Positions 58,617 through 64,000 of a stretch of DNA of 64,000 bases are shown here, piece after piece (the first letter of the stretch is position 1; the number at the start of each line of letters is the position of its first letter). Position numbers and translations under genes: made by a program. This DNA is from Micromonospora vinacea. Its GTDB lineage: Bacteria; Actinomycetota; Actinomycetes; Mycobacteriales; Micromonosporaceae. The notes beneath the pieces were generated by a model, which worked only from the letters and a program-made list of their open reading frames with translations, was not told the DNA's origin and ran no database searches. The DNA lies in NCBI RefSeq assembly GCF_015751785.1, contig NZ_JADOTY010000001.1, positions 3,844,001 through 3,908,000 of the forward strand, given 5' to 3'.

Positions 58617-59443
58617 TGTCTCGCCTCCACCTGGGACGGTGGTTGGTCGCCATCCCCATGTCGCTGCTCGCCCTGGCGACGATCTACCCCCTGCTGTTCA
58701 CCGCCAATGTCGCGATGAAGACCCGGCGTGACTACATCCTCGACCGGTTCGGCCTGACCGACGCCCTGCGCTGGGAGAACATCAGCACGGCGTGGAACAG
58801 CGTCGGCATGGGCCGTTACTTCGTCAACTCGCTGTTCGTGGTGACGGTGTCGGTGCTCCTGCTGCTGCTGTTCGGGTCGATGGCCGGCTTCGCCCTGAGC
58901 CAACTGCGGTTCCGCGGCTCGTCGGCGTTGTTCCTGGGTTGCCTCGCGGGGCTCTTCATCCCGTTCCAGGTGATCATGGTGCCGCTCGCCCGGATCATGG
59001 CCGACACCGCGCTCATCGACACGTACCCGGGCCTGATCCTGGTCTACGTGGCCCAGTTCCTGCCCTTCACGGTCTTTCTCATGACCAGCTACTACAAGGG
59101 CATTCCGCCGGAGATCGTCGACGCCGCGCGCATCGACGGCAACACGGTGTACGGCGTGTACCGCCGGATCATGCTGCCCCTGGGCACCCCGGCGCTGCTG
59201 TCGGTCGGCATCCTCAACGCCCTGTTCTGCTGGAACGACGTCCTCATGGCGCTGGTGATGATGCCGTCGGCCGATCATCGGACGCTCATGATCGGTGTGA
59301 CCTCGTTGCGCGGTCAGTACTCCGACAACATCCCCACCTTTGCCTCCGGAGTGCTGATCGCCGCGATACCCGTCCTGTTGGTCTACCTGTTCCTCCAGCG
59401 CCAAATTGCCGACGGCGTGGCCGCCGGTTCCACGAAGGGTTGA
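58616..59443 (+). CDS. Sugar ABC permease, CUT1 MalG-type
   Basis: This 275-residue membrane protein has six helices and the EAA loop IVDAARIDGNTVYGVYRRIM. ATG 58616 follows AAAGGAGG and overlaps the upstream TGA (TGATG). It ends LLVYLFLQRQIADGVAAGST, a typical MalG end. It partners the preceding permease. Confidence 0.92.
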   Translation: MSRLHLGRWLVAIPMSLLALATIYPLLFTANVAMKTRRDYILDRFGLTDALRWENISTAWNSVGMGRYFVNSLFVVTVSVLLLLLFGSMAGFALSQLRFRGSSALFLGCLAGLFIPFQVIMVPLARIMADTALIDTYPGLILVYVAQFLPFTVFLMTSYYKGIPPEIVDAARIDGNTVYGVYRRIMLPLGTPALLSVGILNALFCWNDVLMALVMMPSADHRTLMIGVTSLRGQYSDNIPTFASGVLIAAIPVLLVYLFLQRQIADGVAAGSTKG

Positions 59444-59444
59444 C

Positions 59445-60668
59445 ATGCGGATCACGGGATATCGGACGCTCTCCACGGTCCAGGAATGGGGCCGACCAGT
59501 CGGCGACGCCAACGGTGTGTTCGCCGACGGGGTGGTCCCGGTCTCGATCGTCATCGTCGACACCGACGAGGGCATCTCGGGAGTCGGCCTCGGGCCGCAC
59601 GTCGAGATCGAGCGGATCTTCCCAGCCATCGAGGGCGAAGACCCCCGGGCCGTGACGTCCCTGTACGACCGCATGTTGCGGCACACCTTCAAGGCGGGTC
59701 ACGCGGGGCCGGTGTTCGGCACCATCGGCGCTCTGGACACCGCACTCTGGGACATCAAGGCGCAGGCCGCCGGCGAACCCCTGTGGCGGCTGCTGGGCGG
59801 ACGGGACCGTCGGGTCACCGCCTACGCGTCCGGGCTGGACATCGGGCTCACCGACGACGAACTCGTCGCGGAGTACGAGGTCTACGCGAGCCACGGCCTG
59901 CGAGCGGCCAAGCTCAAGGGCGGCCTCGACATCGAGAGCGATCGGCACCGTCTGAGCCTGGTCAAGGAGGTCCTGACCGAGGCCGGGCACGGTCGACGGC
60001 CGGGCCTGATGCTCGACGTCAACGAGGCGTGGACCCGCAAGCAGGCCGTCCGGCACGTCTGCGAGCTGGAACGCACCCTGGATCTCATCTGGATCGAGGA
60101 GCCGGTCCGGCGCTGGGACGCCGAGGGCCTCGCCGCGGTCAGCCGAGGCGTGTCCGCGTCGGTCGCCACCGGTGAGAACCTCACCGGGCTCGAACAGTTC
60201 CGCCCGCTGATCGCCGCCGGCGCTGTCGACATCGTCCAGATGGCGGCCGTCTGGGGGGTCACCCACTTCCTGCGCGCGTCCGCCCTGGCCCACGCCCACG
60301 ACCTGCCGGTCAGCCCGATCGGCAACAGCCCGGTCGGGCTGCTGCACGCCGCGACCTCGGTGCCGAACCACCTGACCAGCGAGTTGCAGGACCTGCACTC
60401 TCCGGTTGGTGTCTCCATCGACCTGCACGTCGAGGATGGCGCCTTCATCCTCGGCGACTCACCGGGGCTGGGGGTCCGGGTGGACGAGGAGCGGATCCGG
60501 GCGGCCAACCGCCGCCCGCAGGCGCAGACGGCCGACAGCCCCAACGTTCGGCCGGAGCGGGCCGGACGACGGTTGCTGGCCGGGGTCGACGGGGTGATCC
60601 CCACCCGCCAGGTGCCGGTCGTGCCGCTGAACTCCCGCAACGAGGTGTCGCCGACCGTACGGCACTGA
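59445..60668 (+). CDS. Enolase-superfamily sugar-acid dehydratase
   Basis: This 407-residue mandelate racemase/muconate lactonizing enzyme-family protein has the catalytic KxK in RAAKLKGGLDIESD. The metal ligands are Asp in LMLDVNEAW, Glu in IWIEEPVRR and Glu in VATGENLTG. SPIGNSPVGLLHAATS lies near the active-site loop. By context it most likely dehydrates L-fuconate or L-rhamnonate to a 2-keto-3-deoxy acid. The tail beyond residue 345 is unusually long and Arg/Pro-rich. It starts right behind the permease stop. Confidence 0.85.
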   Translation: MRITGYRTLSTVQEWGRPVGDANGVFADGVVPVSIVIVDTDEGISGVGLGPHVEIERIFPAIEGEDPRAVTSLYDRMLRHTFKAGHAGPVFGTIGALDTALWDIKAQAAGEPLWRLLGGRDRRVTAYASGLDIGLTDDELVAEYEVYASHGLRAAKLKGGLDIESDRHRLSLVKEVLTEAGHGRRPGLMLDVNEAWTRKQAVRHVCELERTLDLIWIEEPVRRWDAEGLAAVSRGVSASVATGENLTGLEQFRPLIAAGAVDIVQMAAVWGVTHFLRASALAHAHDLPVSPIGNSPVGLLHAATSVPNHLTSELQDLHSPVGVSIDLHVEDGAFILGDSPGLGVRVDEERIRAANRRPQAQTADSPNVRPERAGRRLLAGVDGVIPTRQVPVVPLNSRNEVSPTVRH

Positions 60669-60691
60669 GCTGACCACCAGAACAGGGAAGG

Positions 60692-60722
60692 CGTGGGTGC
60701 ATCGCGACGCGATGCACCCACG
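60692..60722 (+). terminator. Intra-cluster hairpin before the alcohol dehydrogenase
   Basis: CGTGGGTGCATCGCG (60692-60706) and CGCGATGCACCCACG (60708-60722) form a perfect 15-bp inverted repeat around one base. It may be a partial terminator, a processing site or an attenuator separating importer/dehydratase from the oxidation genes. Confidence 0.65.
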
Positions 60723-60773
60723 GCCATGCCCGGTCGGCACGACCGACGTACCGACCGTCGAGACGGAGGAACG

Positions 60774-61799
60774 ATGAAGGCAGTCGTCTACCGGGGAGCG
60801 CGAGACCTCGGAATCGAGAACCGCGATCCGGAGCCACCGGGCCGCGGCCAGGTACGGATCGAGGTCGCGTACACCGGGATCTGCGGTACGGATCTGCACA
60901 TCTACCACGGGGACATGGACGCCCGGGTCGGTGACTCGGCGATCATCGGGCACGAGATGTCCGGGCGGATCGCGGCCGTCGGCGAGGGCGTGACCGGCTG
61001 GAACGTCGGTCAGCCCGTCACCGTGATGCCGACCCGACCCTGCGGACGGTGCGCGGCCTGCCAGCGGGGCAACTCCCACGTCTGCCACGCGATGAACTTC
61101 CTCGGCATCGACTCACCGGGTGCCATGCAGTCCTCCTGGACGGTGCCGGTGGAGCTGGTCCTGCCGCTCCCGGAGGAGTTGCCCCTCGACCACGCGGCGC
61201 TCGTCGAGCCGGTGGCGGTCGCCGTGCACGACGTACGCCGGGGGAACGTGACCGCCGACGACGAGGTGGTCGTGGTCGGTGGCGGGCCGGTCGGCGTCCT
61301 CATCGCCACCGTCGCGCGGGGTCGCGGCGCGCGGGTGCTCCTGGTCGAGCCGGACCCGTTCCGGCGCGAGGTGGCGGAGGGGATCGGGATCGAGGCCGTC
61401 GACCCGCGAGCGACCGATGTCGTGGCGCTGGTCAATGACCGTACCGATGGCGCGGGCGCGGACATCGCCTTCGAGGTCTCCGGCTCCCCGGCCGGTGTGA
61501 CCACGGCGGTCGACGTCCTCACCACTCGCGGGCGGCTGGTCATGGTGGCGATCCATCCCCAGCCCCGGGAGGTCAACCTGCACCGGTTCTTCTGGCGTGA
61601 GCTGGAACTTCTCGGCGCCCGGCTGTATCAGCGTGACGACATGGTGGAGGCTATCCGTTTGGTCGCCTCCGGTGCGATCCCGGCGCAGCGGCTGATCTCC
61701 CGGGTCGAGCCGGTCGAGGCGGCCGGCGCTGCCTTCGCGGCCTTGGAGGGTGGCGGCGTGATGAAGGTGCTGCTCGATGTGCGGGAGGGTAACCAGTGA
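60774..61799 (+). CDS. Zinc-dependent alcohol dehydrogenase (MDR family)
   Basis: This 341-residue medium-chain dehydrogenase has the catalytic zinc site (GICGTDLHIYHGD, GHEMSGRIAAVGEG), the structural zinc Cys set (PCGRCAACQRGNSHVC), catalytic Glu in ALVEPVAVAVH and the nucleotide motif VVGGGPVGVL. The pattern resembles sorbitol/threonine dehydrogenases. It may oxidise a keto-deoxy sugar acid, or a downstream lactaldehyde-type product, in this pathway. CGGAGG precedes ATG 60774. Confidence 0.88.
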   Translation: MKAVVYRGARDLGIENRDPEPPGRGQVRIEVAYTGICGTDLHIYHGDMDARVGDSAIIGHEMSGRIAAVGEGVTGWNVGQPVTVMPTRPCGRCAACQRGNSHVCHAMNFLGIDSPGAMQSSWTVPVELVLPLPEELPLDHAALVEPVAVAVHDVRRGNVTADDEVVVVGGGPVGVLIATVARGRGARVLLVEPDPFRREVAEGIGIEAVDPRATDVVALVNDRTDGAGADIAFEVSGSPAGVTTAVDVLTTRGRLVMVAIHPQPREVNLHRFFWRELELLGARLYQRDDMVEAIRLVASGAIPAQRLISRVEPVEAAGAAFAALEGGGVMKVLLDVREGNQ

Positions 61800-62557
61800 C
61801 GGCCCTGTTCGACCTGTCCGGACGGACCGCCGTCGTGACCGGGGCGCGGCGCGGTATCGGCCTCGCCATGGCCGAGGCCCTGGCCCTGGCCGGCGCCGAC
61901 ATCGTGGGCGTCTCCGCCCAACTCGAAGCCGAGGGCAGCGAGGTCGAACGTCGGGTGCGGGCCACCGGCCGGCGGTTCACCGCGCTGCGGGCGGACCTCG
62001 GTGACCGGGCGGCCGTGCACCGGTTGGCCCGCGACATCACCGCTCTCGGGCCGGTCGACATCCTGGTGAACAACGGCGGCACGATCGCCCGCACCCCGGC
62101 CGCGGAGCACCCGGACGAGATGTGGGACCACGTGATCGAGGTGAACCTCAGCAGCCAGTTCATCCTGAGCCGGGAGATCGGCCGGACGATGGTCGAGCGT
62201 GGCCGAGGGAAGATCATCTTCACCGCGTCGCTGTTGAGTTTCCAGGGCGGCATCACCGTCCCCGGATACGCCGCGTCGAAGTCGGGGGTGGCCGGCCTGA
62301 CCAAGGCGCTGGCGAACGAGTGGGCGGCACACGGGGTGAACGTGAACGCCATCGCGCCGGGCTACATCGCCACCGACAACACCCAGGCGCTGCGCGACGA
62401 CCCCGACCGCAACCAGGCGATCCTCGGCCGGATCCCGGCCGGGCGGTGGGGCCGGGCCGACGATCTCGGCGGTGCCACCGTGTTCCTGGCGTCGACCGCG
62501 TCGGACTACGTCAACGGCATCGTGCTGCCCGTCGACGGCGGCTGGTTGGGCCGATGA
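61796..62557 (+). CDS. SDR-family sugar-acid dehydrogenase (KduD/gluconate 5-DH-like)
   Basis: This 253-residue classical SDR has TGARRGIGLAMAEALALAGA, the NNGG variant of NNAG, catalytic Ser in FTASLLSFQGGI, YAASKSGVAGLTKALANEWA (YxxxK) and IAPGYIATDN. These fit gluconate 5-dehydrogenase and 2-keto-3-deoxy-sugar-acid dehydrogenases. GTG 61796 overlaps the previous stop (GTGA). It probably oxidises the dehydratase product of this cluster. Confidence 0.88.
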   Translation: MTALFDLSGRTAVVTGARRGIGLAMAEALALAGADIVGVSAQLEAEGSEVERRVRATGRRFTALRADLGDRAAVHRLARDITALGPVDILVNNGGTIARTPAAEHPDEMWDHVIEVNLSSQFILSREIGRTMVERGRGKIIFTASLLSFQGGITVPGYAASKSGVAGLTKALANEWAAHGVNVNAIAPGYIATDNTQALRDDPDRNQAILGRIPAGRWGRADDLGGATVFLASTASDYVNGIVLPVDGGWLGR

Positions 62558-63426
62558 CGGGCGCACAGGTGCCCGGGCGCGCCGGGATCGTCGACGCACA
62601 CCACCACCTCTGGGTCCGTGCCCGGCACCCGCAGCCGTGGATCGACCCGGTGACGATGGCGGCCATCGACGCCGACTTCGAACCCGCCGATCTCGCGCCG
62701 CCGGCCCGGGCGGCCGGGGTCACCGCGACAGTTGTGGTGCAGTCCATCGCCTCCGACAGCGAGACGGTGGACCTGTTGGGCGTGGCGGCCGAGGACACAC
62801 TGGTCCGTGGGGTCGTCGGCTGGGTGGACCTGACCGCCGACGACGTTCCGGACCGCCTCGACCGTCTCCAGGCCGCTCGGGGCGGGGAACGCCTCGTCGG
62901 CATCCGCCACCTCGTGCAGTCCGAGACCGACCCGGCGTACCTGGACCGTGCGGACGTCCGTCGGGGGATCGCGGCGGTGGGAGCCGCCGGCCTCGTCTTC
63001 GACCTGCTGGTACGCCAGCACCAACTCCCCATGGCCGCGCGCCTCACGCGCGACCTGCCCGAGGTGAGTTTCGTCCTCGACCACCTGGCCAAGCCCGCGG
63101 TCGGTCGTCCGGAAATGGCGGAGTGGAGCCGGGACCTGCGGTCGTTGGCCGCCTCGCCGAACACCACGGCGAAGCTCTCCGGGCTGGTGACGGAGGTGCC
63201 GCTCCCGCACTGGACGCCGCAGGACCTTCGACCCGCAGTCGAGGACGCCCTCGACGCGTTCGGGCCGGACCGACTGATGTTCGGCTCGGACTGGCCGGTC
63301 TGCCTGCTCGCCAGTTCGTACCAGCGCTGGGTCGACAGCCTGGCGGAACTGCTGGAGGGCAAGGACGGGGCCGAGTCGGTCTGGGGCGAGACGGCACGCC
63401 GCGTCTACGGGCTGGCGGCGTCATGA
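62554..63426 (+). CDS. Amidohydrolase-family sugar lactonase
   Basis: This 290-residue TIM-barrel metal hydrolase of the amidohydrolase-2 group has IVDAHHHLWVRARHPQPWI, VGIRHLVQSETDPAY, FVLDHLAKPAV and RLMFGSDWPVCLLASSY. HHHLW, DHLAKP and GSDWPV are the signature of L-fuconolactonase/L-rhamnono-lactonase-like enzymes. It would open the lactone produced by the sugar dehydrogenase. It overlaps both neighbours by ATGA, so it is tightly coupled. Confidence 0.88.
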   Translation: MTGAQVPGRAGIVDAHHHLWVRARHPQPWIDPVTMAAIDADFEPADLAPPARAAGVTATVVVQSIASDSETVDLLGVAAEDTLVRGVVGWVDLTADDVPDRLDRLQAARGGERLVGIRHLVQSETDPAYLDRADVRRGIAAVGAAGLVFDLLVRQHQLPMAARLTRDLPEVSFVLDHLAKPAVGRPEMAEWSRDLRSLAASPNTTAKLSGLVTEVPLPHWTPQDLRPAVEDALDAFGPDRLMFGSDWPVCLLASSYQRWVDSLAELLEGKDGAESVWGETARRVYGLAAS

Positions 63427-64000
63427 TGGCGCGCGCACTGCCGCGCCGCCCGGAGGTACGGCTCACCGAGCTGGGGTTCGGTGCGGCCCAGGGCGGCAAC
63501 CTGTACCGGACGACGACGGACGAGGAGTTCGCCTCGGCGGTCGACGCCGCGTGGGAGGCGGGCGTCCGGTACTTCGACACCGCGCCGCACTACGGTCTCG
63601 GGCTGTCCGAGCGCCGCCTCGGCGCCGCGTTGCGCCAACGGCCGCGCGACGAGTACGTGGTGTCGACGAAGGTCGGGCGACTCCTGGTGCCGTCTCCCCA
63701 GGACGCGCACCTGCGGGACTCCGACGGGTTCGACGTGCCAGCGACCCACCGGCGGGTGTGGGACTTCAGCCGCGACGGCGTGCTCCGCTCCATCGAGGCG
63801 AGCCTGGACCGGACCGGGCTGGACCGGCTCGACATCGTCTACCTGCACGACCCGGACGACCACTGGCAGCAGGCCGCGGACGAGGCCGTACCCGCCCTGA
63901 TCGACCTGCGGGACCAGGGCGTCGTCGGCGCCATCGGCGCCGGCATGAACCAGTCGGCGATGCTGGCGCGGTTCGTGCGGGAGACCGACGTCGACGTGAT
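63423..64000 (+). CDS. Aldo/keto reductase, L-fucose dehydrogenase-like (partial)
   Basis: The first about 192 residues are present; the window ends inside the gene. They show LTELGFGAAQGGNLYR, then YFDTAPHYGLGLSERRLGAA (catalytic Asp and Tyr), YVVSTKVGRLL (Lys), RLDIVYLHDPDDHW (His) and GVVGAIGAGMNQSAML. The TAPHYGLGLSE and HDPDDHW pattern matches AKRs acting as pyridoxal 4-dehydrogenase or L-fucose dehydrogenase. It would make the sugar lactone used by the preceding lactonase. Confidence 0.85.
   Translation, partial: MMARALPRRPEVRLTELGFGAAQGGNLYRTTTDEEFASAVDAAWEAGVRYFDTAPHYGLGLSERRLGAALRQRPRDEYVVSTKVGRLLVPSPQDAHLRDSDGFDVPATHRRVWDFSRDGVLRSIEASLDRTGLDRLDIVYLHDPDDHWQQAADEAVPALIDLRDQGVVGAIGAGMNQSAMLARFVRETDVDV

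Overview
The window looks like the chromosome of a high-GC filamentous actinobacterium, most likely Micromonosporaceae (Micromonospora-like). The basis is the very high GC content, frequent GTG starts, a F420-type LLM oxidoreductase, apparently leaderless promoters, and many secreted hydrolases carrying CBM2 or ricin-type CBM13 modules. No rRNA, tRNA, CRISPR array, transposase or phage gene was seen.

Layout. (i) 1-6.4 kb: the 3' end of an unknown gene, a frameshifted XRE regulator divergent from an MFS exporter, a PAS/GAF sensor, a MerR/SDR divergent pair and an LLM oxidoreductase. (ii) 6.4-12.8 kb: a DUF6000-like protein, then two NarL-type two-component systems on either side of a two-gene membrane-lipid operon (CDP-alcohol phosphatidyltransferase plus a VTT-like membrane protein), then a DUF6069-like/tubby-like pair. 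(iii) 12.8-20 kb: a LysR/MFS pair, a second convergent MFS gene with an AraC C-terminal relic in the overlap, a fructosamine-kinase-like protein, a serine hydrolase, a DUF4253-like protein and a DinB protein. (iv) 20-25.5 kb: a secreted CBM2 esterase with a PaaX-like regulator, then small enzymes and a LacI regulator. (v) 26-37.3 kb: a secreted GH2-CBM13 enzyme, a Tat-exported PhoX-like protein, an NmrA-like/MarR pair, an ABC exporter with its MerR regulator, a VanZ protein and a lipoprotein hydrolase.

(vi) 37.5-64 kb is a plant-polysaccharide utilisation region. It holds two GH54 arabinofuranosidases with opposite domain order, a LacI regulator, a cytoplasmic GH63-like glycosidase, a CUT1 sugar importer without its own ATPase, a GH39-like enzyme, a CBM2 esterase with a PaaX-like regulator, a GH10 xylanase and a CBM13 esterase. 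A GntR/FCD regulator follows, divergent from a second CUT1 importer. That importer is followed by an oxidative deoxy-sugar pathway (enolase-superfamily dehydratase, Zn alcohol dehydrogenase, SDR, lactonase, aldo/keto reductase) resembling non-phosphorylative L-fucose/L-rhamnose catabolism. The last gene runs off the window.

The most interesting layer is regulatory. A 12-bp palindrome CGAATCGATTCG lies at the predicted start of transcription of three promoters with the same geometry (TTGAC[AC], 18-bp spacer, TA-box), and variants precede the LacI gene and the GH2 gene. A second site, TTGACG with an ACGT-N3-ACGT core, occurs at the GntR-linked importer, at a CBM13 esterase and in the divergent GH54/LacI promoter. 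The xylanase has two lac-like operators in inverted orientation 172 bp apart. Together these suggest a multi-input hemicellulose/arabinan/deoxy-sugar network in which one regulator gene sits under another regulator. All regulatory assignments are inferences from sequence.
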